A stretch of DNA of 64,000 nt from Botryosphaeria dothidea (Eukaryota > Ascomycota > Dothideomycetes > Botryosphaeriales > Botryosphaeriaceae), in contig WWBZ02000001.1 in the NCBI GenBank assembly GCA_011503125.2, forward strand, positions 2,728,001-2,792,000, in the 5' to 3' direction. This document shows, piece after piece, positions 23,750-36,337 of the stretch (position 1 is its first letter; each line of letters starts with the position of its first letter). The translations under genes and the position numbers were made by a program. The notes beneath the pieces were generated by a model, which worked only from the letters and a program-made list of their open reading frames with translations, searched no databases and had not been told where the DNA came from.

Positions 23750-26437
23750 CTACTCCTTAGCCTTACCTTTCTCCAGTGTTTCGGTCGGCTGCTTTTGTGG
23801 AGGCTCAAACTCATCATCCGAGTCCAGCACCGCTTCCGGCTCCAACATCATCATCTCACCCGACTTGACAGACACCTCTGAATGAACGCTTTCGACATCA
23901 TCGTTGCGAAGCGAAATGTTGTCATCATCGTACTCGTCTGCCAGAATATCCACCTCAGCTGCAGTCATCGCGGGCACGGCCGACGCCGGTTCGAAGTCGG
24001 ATGTAGCAGTGGTGCGTCGCGGAGGTTGTGTTGGTGGGACTTCCACATTGAAGGTGCTGGTCCGAGACTGGCCAGGGCGTGGGGGCTTCTCAGGAGGCAT
24101 TTCGTCGTCCGGCATTTTCGAGGCCTCTCCCACGGGCTTACGGCGGATGCTGTTGGTCTGAGACGGACGAGGCGGCAGATGCGGATTCTGCTCTTCCCTC
24201 AAGTTCAAGCTCTCCATTGATGGGCCCAGTTTCTCCCCCTGTGGAGTCGCCTTCCCACTCCCAGCAGAAGACTTCTCTTCGTCATTGACGCCTGTCTGCA
24301 TCTCCAAAAGCTTTGCCTCCTCTTCGACGTCTTGCATGACGATCTGCCGATCTTCTTCGTTGTTGCCAGATTTCTCAATCTTTTCTTCAACCTTTTGTTC
24401 GGCCTCCTTTTCCGCTTTACGCTCTTTCTCCTCCTCAATACGCAGCTCCTCTTCTTCTTTGCGCACCTCCTCATCGTCTATCTCTTCCATTCCAATCTTC
24501 TTCAAGATGGTACCAGTCAGCCATCTGTACCTGAGATGTCCGTCCACCATAGTGCTGACGTCGACGTTTTCCACACCCTGCACGCCTTGGACCTCTTGAA
24601 GGCCAGCGACGCCCAGCTGGATACTGCTGGTCCTGTACAAGAATCCCAGAATATGATCATTGGAGCTGTAAACATTTACCAATCGTCCCGCAACGACGGT
24701 CCGCATCTTCCGCCAGGCGGCTGCGTCACTCGGCGTGGGGGCACCCATCAGAACCACATTTTCGACGAGTCCGAAAGCACGCTTCTCAGCTAACTGCAAC
24801 AGGCACGAGTAGATGACACGCGCGCCTAGCGAATATCCAATCAATGTGACCGGCCGTTCGCCCTGTGCTTTATTGATCAGTGCATCTGCCAGCACCACGC
24901 CTGCCTTCTCGCTGCGCTTCTTGGCGATTGTGAATGGATTATCCACAATCCGCCCGACACGCAGGAGCATGAGTGGCCAGAGGCCGGCGGCTAGACTGCT
25001 TAATACCGTGCGCTTGACGATCTCGTATTTTGCATATCCCCAAGCCGCGCTCTTGATTACCGCAGATAGCGAAGTACCCAGCTTGAGCAAGGCTTCGACT
25101 TCCCAGCGAAGCGCAAACGTCTCCAGCTGCGGACCGAGCACGAACCAGGGCGTGAAGACCTCGGTCGAATCAGTCAACCATCCGCTGATGGCGATGGCGA
25201 TGCGCAAGCGGTGGTGTTCAGATGCAGGGTCCACGCCGGAAGAGGACGATGATGAGGTATTAGAGCGGCCCGGGGGCTTCCAGCTGCCGCGGAAAGTCTG
25301 CTTGCGAGTGAGGCCTTGCGCCTTGCGCTGCCGCTCGTAGACGCCGCCGTCGTCACCACCTCGGACTGCGATGAAGCGGAAGTCGGAGACCTCAGCTGCG
25401 TACTTGTCCATCATCTTCCCGGTGATGCGGCCTCCATAGGCACCGAACAAACCGCCGACCAACACGCTACTCCCAGCTAACCCACCAAGGAGACCTCCGA
25501 CGGCCGTAGCACCCAGTCCGACACCGCCAAGCACGGTGCCCACGCCAGCAGCGAGAAGAGGAGCTGCCAGGCCGCCTGTAACTCCAATCAGTGCGGCGCC
25601 GGCAACGGTAGCTAGACCGACTTTCCATTTGCGAGAAGTAGCATTGGATGACGCAGCACGGGCGGTCTCTTCTTCCGCGGACAGTTGGCGGGCGGAAGTG
25701 AGGAGGGCTTTGGCGACAGCAGTCTCTTGTTCGCAGAGCAGAGTGGTGGGGAGGCGAAGGCTGGAAGAAAGACGGAGCAGGAGAAGGCGTGAATGGGCGG
25801 GGTAGTTTTGGAGGGAGAGGAGAAGTAGGAGAATCGAATTGAGGATCAGTGTGCGGGACTCCTCCGGCAGACGGACGAGTGTTGTGGGAATGGGAGTAGG
25901 TCTGTTGGAGGAACCAGGGGTTGTATCTTGATCATCCTGGGACAGGAGATCTAGTTCTTGTTGCTTTCTCGAAGACCGGTCTCGCTCTTGCTTGGCGATG
26001 GCAACCTCTTTCGAACGCACTTTGAGCACCTCGCCCAGGCGCTTGAGGACTTGCACGCGCCACGCATTGAAGAAGCTGAGAGCAGCGCGATGCAGTTCCT
26101 GAACTTCTGTTGTGGCAAGCTCTCTCTTGATTTTGTCGACGCGCTCGGCTCGCTCGGCAGCCTGCGATGCATGAGCCTTCTGGATGTCGTCAAGCGCAAT
26201 CAAATCCTCCTCGGCCTTGGGATCGTGGAATGCCGCTGAGGTCCCAAGCGCGGATGGCACCTGAAATGTGGCACTGAGATCTTGGCGGATGGCATCGGTG
26301 CAGAGGACAACGACAAGCGCAAGCTCAACACGCAGCTCCGGTGTGGGTAGAATGGTTTCCAGTGAGGCTTCTTTGTTGCTGCCAGATGACTGTTGGCGCG
26401 AAGGAGCTTGGGAGTCTTTGAAAATGTTGGAAAACAT
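23750..26437 (-). CDS. mil1: DUF726-family alpha/beta hydrolase (MIL1-like)
   Basis: A single exon of 895 residues. A Gly/Ala-rich hydrophobic segment (about 268-335, alternating small residues) is followed by the DUF726 core. The core includes FTPWFVLGPQLETFALRWE, then LPMLLRVGRIVDNP-like helices and a nucleophile elbow GYSLGARV near residue 535. Next come VLMGAPTP, WRKMRTVV, RLVNVYSSNDHILGFLYR and DGHLRYRW, the last two being candidates for the catalytic Asp and His. Yeast Mil1 (YFL034W) of this family binds the AP-1 medium-chain variant Apm2; enzymatic activity is not established to my knowledge. The last 260 residues are a Glu/Lys-rich coiled coil and a Pro/Asp/Glu-rich disordered tail. 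The length exceeds that of the core family because of this tail. Confidence 0.85.
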   Translation of the reverse strand: MFSNIFKDSQAPSRQQSSGSNKEASLETILPTPELRVELALVVVLCTDAIRQDLSATFQVPSALGTSAAFHDPKAEEDLIALDDIQKAHASQAAERAERVDKIKRELATTEVQELHRAALSFFNAWRVQVLKRLGEVLKVRSKEVAIAKQERDRSSRKQQELDLLSQDDQDTTPGSSNRPTPIPTTLVRLPEESRTLILNSILLLLLSLQNYPAHSRLLLLRLSSSLRLPTTLLCEQETAVAKALLTSARQLSAEEETARAASSNATSRKWKVGLATVAGAALIGVTGGLAAPLLAAGVGTVLGGVGLGATAVGGLLGGLAGSSVLVGGLFGAYGGRITGKMMDKYAAEVSDFRFIAVRGGDDGGVYERQRKAQGLTRKQTFRGSWKPPGRSNTSSSSSSGVDPASEHHRLRIAIAISGWLTDSTEVFTPWFVLGPQLETFALRWEVEALLKLGTSLSAVIKSAAWGYAKYEIVKRTVLSSLAAGLWPLMLLRVGRIVDNPFTIAKKRSEKAGVVLADALINKAQGERPVTLIGYSLGARVIYSCLLQLAEKRAFGLVENVVLMGAPTPSDAAAWRKMRTVVAGRLVNVYSSNDHILGFLYRTSSIQLGVAGLQEVQGVQGVENVDVSTMVDGHLRYRWLTGTILKKIGMEEIDDEEVRKEEEELRIEEEKERKAEKEAEQKVEEKIEKSGNNEEDRQIVMQDVEEEAKLLEMQTGVNDEEKSSAGSGKATPQGEKLGPSMESLNLREEQNPHLPPRPSQTNSIRRKPVGEASKMPDDEMPPEKPPRPGQSRTSTFNVEVPPTQPPRRTTATSDFEPASAVPAMTAAEVDILADEYDDDNISLRNDDVESVHSEVSVKSGEMMMLEPEAVLDSDDEFEPPQKQPTETLEKGKAKE

Positions 26438-28862
26438 GTTGCATGTGACGGCGGGCTAGTGTATTGGCATGGATATGGAGAGACGCGGAAAAGACAGGTG
26501 GACGCAGGAGAACACCAGTGCTGAGGACAGAAACGGAACGAAACAGTTCCAGTCGAGAGACGGAAGTGGCAAGCGCAACAGTCGATGCCGACAGATGTCC
26601 TGCCTACGCTTGGACAATCCTTCACGTTGGCCTGGAGCCTTGTACCTTTCTCGGCCCCCACGGCAGGTGGGTTGCGGCGGAGAGATCCTGGCGCTTAGTC
26701 ACACATGGCAAATGACGCTCCCGTGTTGAAGGCTGCTGTGCGACGGACAGCCAGCACGACGGAGTTGATAACGGCGAGAACAGAAGCGCGGAAGCGGAGG
26801 CGGGTGATCGAGTCGAGGACGAGTCGCTCCCATCCCCTGCCCTTCCTGTCCCCTGGCGACTAAAAAGGCTAGCCCCGGGATCGGAGGCTCAGGCCCCACA
26901 AAAGTTGGCCTTCTCCACCACGCCTTCTCCTCGACTCTGCGCTGCTTCAAGACCGCGGCACTTCTTTATGACCAGACGCAGCTATTCAGATGATACTATT
27001 GCACGCTGCCGGCACGGGATAAGCACGTTCTTTTTCGATATTGGATGACCGCCATGGATGGAGCTCCTGCTGCAAGTTCATGTGCAGATGACACCGCGTT
27101 GCACCTGCCCGGATGCCACCACGCACCTCTGGAGCACACCCCTCGGCCTCTCCTTCCCTGATTCAGATCCCCACCTGGCGGTAGGAAAGTGTCTGATCCC
27201 GATTCCACCCCTCACGACTCTGCATGCTGTTGATCTTTACTCCTGTCGCGCGGGAAGATGGAAAAGGCGTCCGAACAGTGCGGTCATCCCCATGGTCACT
27301 TTATGGAAGTTGAAGCAATCGTCAGGAGTAGGACGTTATTGTTGTCTTCGAGCCTTTACGTCTAGATAGCTTCTTCCTCCGCCTGTTGTGGCAACAGCGT
27401 CACAGCCCGGAGTCTCCGCCTTTTCGCACGGCAGGAGCAGGCGCTCGAGATGAACACCACAATTCTCGTTCTGGTCTATCCCGCTTGGAGGCGCACCGAG
27501 AACCGCCTTCGCGTAGCAGCTTGCATCGACCGCCTCACTTCCCGCCTGCTTCACTCACTCAGAATCTCAGCTACCTTCTCCGCAGATCCAAGTGGCAACT
27601 GCTTCATGCAGCGTTTGAGGATGCGTGATCTGCCGGTCCGAGTTTGGTCCACAGCGGAAGATAACGCCACGGGAACGAGGTGCGAGGTGAAGCAGTGTGA
27701 TCGTGAGGAGCTTTAAGCATCAGGTATTTGGCGTAGACAGGACGCTGCGCTGTAGAGTATTGTATTGCATGTATATACGCCGAGATTCATTGGTTCGGAT
27801 GACGCTTGCAGTGGCCGTGTAGTGGAAGACTGGCTGTTGGGCCCGCGTCAAGGATTCTTGTGGATGAGTTGGGAATGGCGTGGCCTCGTTGCGGTAGGAC
27901 GGGTGTGTGTCTTTCCCTTCGCGGAACTGTCTCATGGCGCGTGGTGGCCGCGGGAGGATGGGCAGCTGCAACAACGCGCATCGCAAGGCTGTCGGCCGGC
28001 TCTGCGTCCGCTCCACGCATTCGCCATATCGCTTCACGGGGCTCCTCTATAATTGGCACGCCCGGCCAGGCACCGCTGAACCCCATCAGCTCCCAGCACG
28101 CATTCTGCCCGTTTGTTCGGCAGTTCCCGAGCGCGCGACCTCTCACTACATCACCGCCCGCGCAGCCTCATTTTTCTGCCCTGACCATTGAGCCGCCGTC
28201 CGCAAAACATCCGCCCGGCCCTCCACCGCCCTCCATCCAACACTCCCTTCATTCTTGCACCCCGGAGCGGCCACGCACTTTCTTTCTTTCTTTGACACGA
28301 GCGCGCCCGCGCTTTCTCTGTGCTTCGCGCCGCCTCACGCAACGCCCGAGCCTGCCGTTGGAGCTGCTGCAGCTCCACGCGTAGGCCGCTCGCTTTCACG
28401 ACGGCGTCCATCAAGAAGCGGAAGCTCGCCCAGGACCCCAACCCCGAATCCTCAGACCACCTTCAGTTCTCCTCACCCCAGCCTGCTCCGAAGACGGCCT
28501 TCGATCCCCCGCGCTCGTCAGCGTCGCCGCGCTCTTCTCCCCACCCGCCCTCCATCGCCAGCCGCGCTTCCGCCTCTCCGCCGCGCTACATACCGCCGCA
28601 TCTACGCGACGAAGTCTTGGAGCCCATCGTCGAGTCGGACGGTGCCTCCTGGGACAACCCGGTCAGCGGTGGCAGCTCTCCCAGCGAGGCGTACGCTGGT
28701 CTAAGCTTGGAAAGCACGAGTAGACCCGGCGCGCCCGCAGGAGATCGGCGCGGCTCCTCAGCAGCACCAGACGGCTCCCGCTTGCAGAACACCCCCTGCG
28801 GTGCACCTCTGCGTTCGCCCCCGCCCCGCTCAGCTTCTCCCGCGAAGCGCTCCGCATCCGAA
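26438..28862. other. Divergent upstream region of MIL1-like and UBP12-type genes
   Basis: 2.4 kb separates the two start codons. No recognisable coding exon is seen in 26450-28250. From 27961 to 28862 the plus strand contains no ATG in any frame. A pyrimidine-rich tract with TTTC repeats lies at about 28280-28292, a likely promoter or leader element. Confidence 0.5.
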
Positions 28863-31800
28863 ATGGCTGGTGAGAATGACAGCAGGGAGCAGGTGGAGCA
28901 GGAGAACTCCACCACGAGGGGCACCTCTGTGGATATGCTCAGAGACGAGCGGCCTCCGCCAAAGGATCAGCATAGCGGTACCAGCTCAGACACGGCCTCG
29001 ACGTCCGTCAATGATTCCAACACTGTGAGCACGTCGGCCACCAGCGATGCCGCTCCTTCACCGCCAACTTCCAAGGACCAGACCACCAACGCAGCAGCTC
29101 CTTCGCTAGACGAGCAGATCAGCCAGATTATGACGCTACACGATGCCCTGCCCCAGGAAGGCCAGAAGGGTTATGTCGTCAGCATGTGGTGGCTATCGCG
29201 TGTCCTCTCACGGGTATCGGATAGCAAGCAGTTTGGACCTTTTGACAAGTCTGCTTCCGAAGGCGCCATTGGGCCAATTAACAACGAACCGCTTTTTGAC
29301 CAAGGTAGGTCTCGGCCGCTTCTATTGCGTAGCCATCATAGCTGCTAACCTCATCCTCTACTCATACAGATGCCTCGGCTTGGGAGCAAGATCACGTCAG
29401 CGAATCTTCAGGCCAGTTGTTCGTTCCAATGAAGCCGGGTCTCCAGATTGGTGAGGATTATGAGGTATTTCCGGAAGAGGCGTGGAACTTGATGGTGGAG
29501 TGGTACGGTGTGAAAGCCGGAGTTCCTCCCATCATCCGCAGTGCTCGCAACACTGCGCCGCCTGGTTCTACCCTTCAGAACATTCAATACGAGATTTATC
29601 CTCCTTTTCTCACCATCCGCAAACTGCGTAATGACTCGGAACCCATGTCCGCTCAGAGAATCAAGGATAACTCTAGCAATGCGGTCAGGCTACTCTCCAG
29701 CCGGAGTGAGAAATTTCAGGATTTCCTTAAAAGAGCTAAGGAGGCGGTCGGCGTCCCCATGAGCACGAAGGTTCAGGTCTGGAGAGTATTGGAGCCCATG
29801 CAGACTGGGACCACGGGGCAGCAGGATAACAAGGCAGAGGTGCTCACGCCCGCCACATCTCGGAACAGTTCTCCTGCAAGGACACCGCCGACTCCGCTAC
29901 TTCTCGATTTGGCGTCTTTCACGGCCATGGTTGAGGGCACTCAGAGAGAAATGATCGACCACAAGGACGAGACGAACAACCCGAAATACAATGGCAGCGC
30001 CAAGATGGATTTGGTTGGACTGAACACCAGCCAAATTCTCATTTTGGAAGAACAGATCGGAGGCCCTGCCGGCGGTGAGTTCGTCTCTGACAATGCGCGT
30101 AAGATTGCCTCAAAGCATGGCGTCTCGCTCAGCACAAGCAAGCTTCCGGATTCCAAGGGAGACAGTGGGCGCAGCAGTCCTGCGCCTAGTGGGCCAATGA
30201 CACGTGGGCGCACAAAAAATGGTAGGACACGCGGAACCGTCGGTCTGTCCAACCTAGGTAATACTTGCTACATGAACTCTGCTCTGCAGTGCATCCGTAG
30301 CGTCGAGGAGCTCACCGCTTATTTCTTACAAACCAAGTACAAGGAAGAGCTGAACAGTGACAATCCGCTTGGCCACGGAGGCGCCATTGCTAAAGCGTAC
30401 GCCGGCTTGCTTGCATCCATATATGCTGAGGATGCAACAACGTCCTTTGCCCCGAAGAACTTCAAGTTTGCGCTTGGTCGTGCGCAGCCAATGTTTTCCG
30501 GCTATGGCCAGCAGGATTCTCAAGAGTTCCTGAGTTTCTTGGTGGACGGTCTCCACGAGGATTTGAACAGGATCATCAAGAAGCCGTACATTGAGAACCC
30601 TGACTCGGATGACAACACGCACAAGGATCCCGAAGCTATCAAGGCTCTGGGAGATAAGTATCGCGAGAATCACCGCGCGCGAAACGACTCTGTCGCCATG
30701 GACCTCTTCAACGGTTTCTACAAGAACACCATGGTCTGTCCTGAGTGCGACAAAGTTAGCATTACTTTCGATCCATATTCATCTCTCACTCTGCAGCTGC
30801 CGATTGAGAAGAACTGGCAGCACACTGTCACTTTCGTGCCCTTGCTTGGCAGGCCTGTGCATATCGATGTGGATTTGGATCCTAACAGGCCAATCAGCGC
30901 TATTAAGGAGTACATCGCGGCCCGTATCCGTGACCGTGTCGTCGATCCCAAACGCATCATGATGTCCGAGATCTACAGCCACAAGTTCTACAAACATTTT
31001 GAGGATAGGCAGTCCATAGTAGAGAGCAGCATCCAGGACCGAGACGAGATTTTATGCTATGAGCTGGAAGATGTTCCTACGAACTGGCCGCCACCACGGA
31101 AGCCTGGGAAAACTAGGTCGATGATCTCCTTTCACCACTCTGATGACGACGAAATCCCGGACACTGATTCTCCTATGGCGGACAAGATGGTCGTCCCGGT
31201 ATTCCACCGCTCTCGAAACAAGTCTTCACCCAACAAGTGGGATGTGACTCTATGGCCTTCTCATGTTCTTGTCACACGCGACCAGGCTAAGGATTACGAT
31301 GAGATTGTGCGAAAGGTGCTAGCCAGAGTCGCGGGTATGACAACCAGAGAGATCCTTGCGGAGGGGGACCAGCCATCCCAGATCTTCAACTCCCGCAACG
31401 AGTCTGACACGGTGGTGACAACTGAAGAAGATGCATCATCCACGACTGATGCCCGTGTCCAAGCTAACTCTGTTGAGGGGGATGAAAGCATCGTGGACGT
31501 TACAATGACCGACCCTGGTGATGCGGACAAGCCGAAAGCGGAGGGTGATGCTGATACCGACGTAACTATGCATGAGCAGAGTTCGCTGCCCCCAATGTTA
31601 CAACCTGGCAGCTTCATCCCCCCGGAACTTCGAAGGCTTTTCACGCTGAAATACACCAAGCCTGGTCATGATCTTGTTCCGACCGGCTGGAACGGACTTG
31701 ACAGTAGGGAGCTGGCCACTCTTGAATCTCGTATTCCGGCGCCTCCAAGCCGTAGGTCGTCTGTTCAGTCGAATGCCAGTGGTGCGAGTCGATCGAGCCA

Positions 31801-33378
31801 GGGTACTCAGCAGTCAGAGACCCCTGAGAGTGACGTGGACGAGGACACAGCTCAGTTCTCAAACACTTTGGAGTCGTTTGAAGCGGAAGAGAGCGAGGAC
31901 GAGCTCTCATCTGTTCCGATGGGCAAACAGGCCAACCGTCAAAAGTTCAACCAGAAGAACAAGGCCAGAAGAGTGAAAGGACCCAAGGGTAGGAAGATGA
32001 AGACTTACTCCCGAAAGGAGCGCCGCCAAGGTGCTAACGGAAGAGCTGAGTCTGAGCCTATTTCTGAGCCCGACGGTGAACCCATGCTCATTCGCCCTGG
32101 CGAAGTTATCATTGTGGACTGGGACATTGAGAGTTTCGACGCGCTCTTTGGTGGCAAGACCTCTGACAAGGACGAGATGCGTGGCGTCAACACGTGGGAT
32201 CTGATAGAGACTGTGCAAGACCCCGAGCTGGCAGAGAAGAAGAAGAAGCGTGCTGCGCGTAAGAAGTCCGGCATCACGCTCGAAGACTGCTTCGCAGAGA
32301 CCGCAAAGACTGAGATTCTCTCCGAAGAGAACGCCTGGTACTGCAACCGCTGTAAGGAACTGCGCAGAGCCAGTAAGACACTCGAGATCTGGACTGCTCC
32401 AGACATTCTTGTGGTCCACCTCAAGCGCTTCGGCGCCAACCGAGGCTTCAGAGACAAGGTTGATATCCTTGTCGACTTTCCCATCGAAGAACTGGATATC
32501 ACCGAACGAGTTGGCCTCAGCGAGGGTAAGCAACTTATCTACGATCTCTTCGCTGTGGACAACCACTTTGGTGGCCTTGGTGGTGGGCATTACACTGCTG
32601 TGGCAAAGAACTTCTACGACGGCCAGTGGTATGATTACAATGGCAAGCAATTCCAATTCCCATGAACCCTCACTTCTTCTAACATGTGGCAGACTCGATG
32701 GTTAGCAAGAAGAGCCCTTCGAGCATTGTTAACAGCAGCGCATACCTGCTCTTCTACCGCAGACGCACCGACAACAACACCCCTTTAGGTCCACCTTATT
32801 TGCAAGAGATCGTGCGCCAGGCGTACGCTCCCACATCTGATTCCCGTGAAGACTCGCCGTCGGGAAACGGCCGGCGTCTCGGCGATACATCCCCGAATGG
32901 GTCGCCGAGAGACTCGAGCGCAGCAGGAGCTGGTCCCCAGCGCGCGGCTGGTTCGGCTGGCGTGACGACGACAGCGAGGGCCTTGGCGAATGAGGATGAC
33001 GATGAGCTCCCGCCGTATGATGAGGATGAGGGCGTCGGCATGAGCCTCATCGGCCCAACCCAACCGCAGGAGACCTGGGGATGGCCCACAGGCGACGGCG
33101 CGGCCGACGAGGACACGGACGTGGCGAGCGACGTCGCTGCCGAGCCCGGCTCGGAAGGCAGCGATCTGAAGGACCGCATGATGGACTTCGACGGCGATGA
33201 CGGGCTGCTGTCCGGTCCTGGCAACGTCACCCCGGCGGACTCGGATCACGGCATGAACAATCCGCCTGCGCTGTTGAACGTGGGCGCGGAACTGGAAGCC
33301 GAGGCGGAAATGCCGGATCTGGTGGACGACAATGTGGCGGAAGTGAGGGTCGATGAGAAAGACGTCAAGGTGGATTAA
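28863..33378 (+). CDS. ubp12: Ubiquitin-specific protease, UBP12/USP15 type
   Basis: Three exons (28863-29304, 29370-32642, 32693-33378) give 1466 residues. The enzyme removes ubiquitin from proteins. A DUSP domain lies at about residues 90-235 (VSMWWLSRVL, GPINNEPLFDQ, EVFPEEAWNLMVEWYG). The USP catalytic domain begins at about 435. The Cys box GLSNLGNTCYMNS places the nucleophile near residue 446, and the His box GGGHYTAVAKN is near 1220. Zinc-knuckle pairs CPEC and CNRC flank a long internal insert, as in UBP12/USP4/USP15. The C-terminal 230 residues are acidic and disordered. The first intron is GT-AG; the second is GC-AG (see findings). The ATG at 28863 is the first in the transcript-side 900 bp, but the frame is open upstream to 28296, so the N-terminus is uncertain. 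Confidence 0.9.
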
Positions 33379-34945
33379 ATGGGAGGGCAGGTGTGATACG
33401 ACGAAGAAAAAAAGTTTTGGGAGCATGGGGTCATAACTCTATTTTGGTCGGAGACTATCCAGTGGGCATACTATCTTATTCCCTTGATGGTTTCTGTATT
33501 TTCCCCCCCTCTTTTTTATGATACAGGTACTCATGCAAAGACGAACTTATTTTACATAGGGGGCGGTGTGGTTCATGAAAGGACAAAAAGGGGAATATCT
33601 GATGCGACAAAGAACGGATGACTCTTTTTTCTTCTGCTCTAGAAGTGTCTGGTTCGATTGGGTTGATGACGATGGACGGACGAGATGGGATTTTGGGTGG
33701 TAGGAGATGCTTCCTTCAATCGTCTTGACTCACGCGTGCGCGCATCATGGTTGCATTTGCATTGTCATTTTTTGTTGTTGTTTCCTCGCCTCTGGTTTGG
33801 TTTCTCTCTTTTGCTCTTCATCATACAGAGGAGGGCAAGACATAGGAGAATTATTCCTTTTTCCTTACCTTTGTTTTTCCCCTCTTCTGGAGATTGATGT
33901 GTGTGTGATGGCAGATGAGTGAGACGGATGGTGTACATATGGTGAGAGAAATGTCCTATCATGCTGTATAAAATACGGCACCAAACGAAGAGGGGGTGCC
34001 GTTTGGGGTGCATCTGGTTGGGCGTTTAGTGCACAGGTTCAAATGAGATTTGGTCCCTCTTTGGTTCCTCTTTGGCTCTCTTCGTTAACCGTTTGGACCC
34101 TTTTTCGGGAAGTGCCGTGATAGTATTTCTGGCTGTGGTACTGGGAGGTGCCAGCCTTCGCTCCACGAGACATGGGACAGCCGAATGAGTTGCAGGGTGG
34201 TGCCCGGAACATTTCCGTTTTGGAAAGCTCGTGCTCCTGGATGGGCACTGAAAGACAGCTCAGTCAAATCAGCGGCAGCTCCTTGATTAGGCTCAGCGGA
34301 TAACACGGAAGAGCAAGGGTTGCATAACGGGACGTCATCACATGTGCACTTTCTCGTTTCTCGAGTACCTAGCTACATTCCAACTAGTACTGGAGGATCC
34401 GTATAAGGAACTCCAGAGACAAGTGACTAAAAAGAGCAATAGGAAAATCCTGTACGCCAGTACGTTTGGGTGAACTCCCCCTTGATTTTTCGTTGGAGAA
34501 CCGTCGCTGCCTCGCGTGGTTCCCCTCCAAACGCGGTCGAACGCCATCAAGAAAAACCCAGGATACCATCCGATTGAGTACCAAACTCAGTAATAAAACA
34601 GGGGTTCGCTAATTTCAGAAAAGAGCAGGACCAGCATTACACTTCGTCAACGATGACCGACGAGCCCCTTGATTAGTGCCGAGGAATGCGTGAGTCACGA
34701 AAGGGGGATGATCGGTTCGAGCCAGCCTTGCGGCTGTGCTAGGGAGATCTCGCAGAGACTTCTTATAAAGTATAGTCATCAATAATTGATTGACAAAAAG
34801 GGTAAATTCAACGAAGGAAATTGATGGTATGGGGGTTGAGGGCGGATATTTGCAGTGGGGGAGAGTAGGTCAGTTCTTGGCATTGTTGATTGGAGAATAC
34901 TGGCCAAGTTGATGGGTATCTTAAGAGGTTGTCGAGGTTGGACGT
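33379..34945. other. Convergent intergenic, 1.6 kb
   Basis: 3' flanks of the deubiquitinase and PEX26 genes, T-rich near 33500-33900. No gene or RNA seen; a GTTCGAGCC match at about 34715 does not fold into a tRNA arm. Confidence 0.5.
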
Positions 34946-36337
34946 TTAGATGTAGGACACCTTGACGCCCATTCCAACTGTCCTGCGGAGCTTTTCCCAG
35001 GCCATTCGCAAGAGACGCTTCACGCGCTCTCGTAAATCTTGTCTGCCAAAAGCTAGAGCGAATGCGAGAAGGAAGAGCAAAGTACGTAAGAATGCCATCG
35101 GGTTCTGTGTCAAGGACTGTGTAGCGTTCTGAAACATGTTCTGGACAGCCCCCAGCATGGCAGAGGCTCGGGTCGATAGACTTTGGTTGCGGGGCCGGGG
35201 ACTCAGAGCCTTTTTGTTGGGACCAGGTCTTGGTGTCCGGGATGATGCAGATGTAGGGCCCCGGTTATTAAAGTTATTGGAGCTCGGGTGGGGTGAAGTA
35301 TTTCTTTGCGAGCCGTTTGTGGCAGGACGACGCATGCGCTGCCTGGCCTCACGCTCTTCCTGCTCCCGCTGCCGTCTCTCTTCTTCCTCTTCTGCTTCAC
35401 GTCGGCGTGCTTCGGCCTCCTGGCGACGTCGCTCCAATTGTTCTTGTTGCTGCCGCCGTAGCTCTGCTTCCCTCAGGACGGCGCTCTCTTGCTCTTCTTT
35501 CAAGCCATGCAGTGCCAACAAAAAAGCCTCCTTGCGTTCATCGTCCAGTACTTCGCTCATTCCTATGAATTCACGAGCATAGTCCCATTCACCGTTGCGC
35601 GGAAGAACGTGCAGGGTATAGAGTTCCAGAAGCTTAAGGCGGGAGTTGAGGTCCCGGGGAGTATTCGTGCCATGACTCCGGATTCCTGGTCGCTTTTGTG
35701 CGTAGAGTGGAGAGTTCATGTGTGCGGTAATGTCGAAGGTAGGTTGTGTCGAGGCAGAGAGGTAAGTTTCCAGACGTTGCTGAGTGGCTTGTTGCGAGGG
35801 CGCATGGGTCAACAATAATGTCGCTCTGCATGGAAAATCAGGTTAACACGATATTTGTATCAGGACAGCAGCAGACTGAACGCACAGATTTATGATGACG
35901 TCGGGGTCGACGCTACCCTCAACTCCAGCATAGCCAGCCTGCACGACCTCCTCCCACACGCTGGCGTCACGGCACTTGGCGACCAATGCCTTCCATTTGG
36001 CGCTGCCGAATGCATGCTTCCCTTCTTCGGGGCCCAGCTCGATGACGGAGTTCAGAAAGGTCAGGTAGAAGCTCCACACTTTGATCCGGGTTCCCCGCGA
36101 AGCATAGGCGATGGGCGCAAAGTTGTTTTGTTTACTGTGATGGTCTTGGCCATCTTGGTCGGAGTTCTCGGGGGTGATGACGGGCTCGATGGTGGAGAGG
36201 GCTTCGGGCAGACGTCGTGTGAGGAACAGCTGAGCGGCCTGGCGGTACGTCTTCGCGATCTGCGCGGTTTGGGGCCTCTGCTGCAAGGCAAGCGAGGTGA
36301 CTGAGGCCGAAAGCGTGTTCTCGTATGTTACGGACAT
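34946..36337 (-). CDS. pex26: PEX26-type tail-anchored peroxisomal membrane protein
   Basis: Two exons (36337-35886, 35825-34946) with a 60-nt intron give 443 residues. The start ATG sits in a GCCGCC context. An N-terminal helical repeat region (KTYRQAAQLFLTRRL, KVWSFYLTFLNSVIELGP, WEEVVQAGYAGVEG, LKLLELYTLHVLPRNGEW) is followed by a Glu/Arg/Gln-rich coiled coil at about 245-310 and a Ser/Pro/Asn-rich spacer. A single hydrophobic segment (FLRTLLFLLAFALAFG, about 393-411) then leads to a short basic tail. The arrangement matches fungal PEX26/PEX15-like proteins, which anchor the PEX1-PEX6 AAA complex at the peroxisome to recycle the import receptor. The family assignment rests on my memory of fungal homologues. 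It is divergently paired with the nuclease gene. Confidence 0.75.

Noticed and set aside
34680..34745. Possible tRNA from a GTTCGAGCC B-box match
   Set aside because: The bases flanking the loop do not form a T stem.
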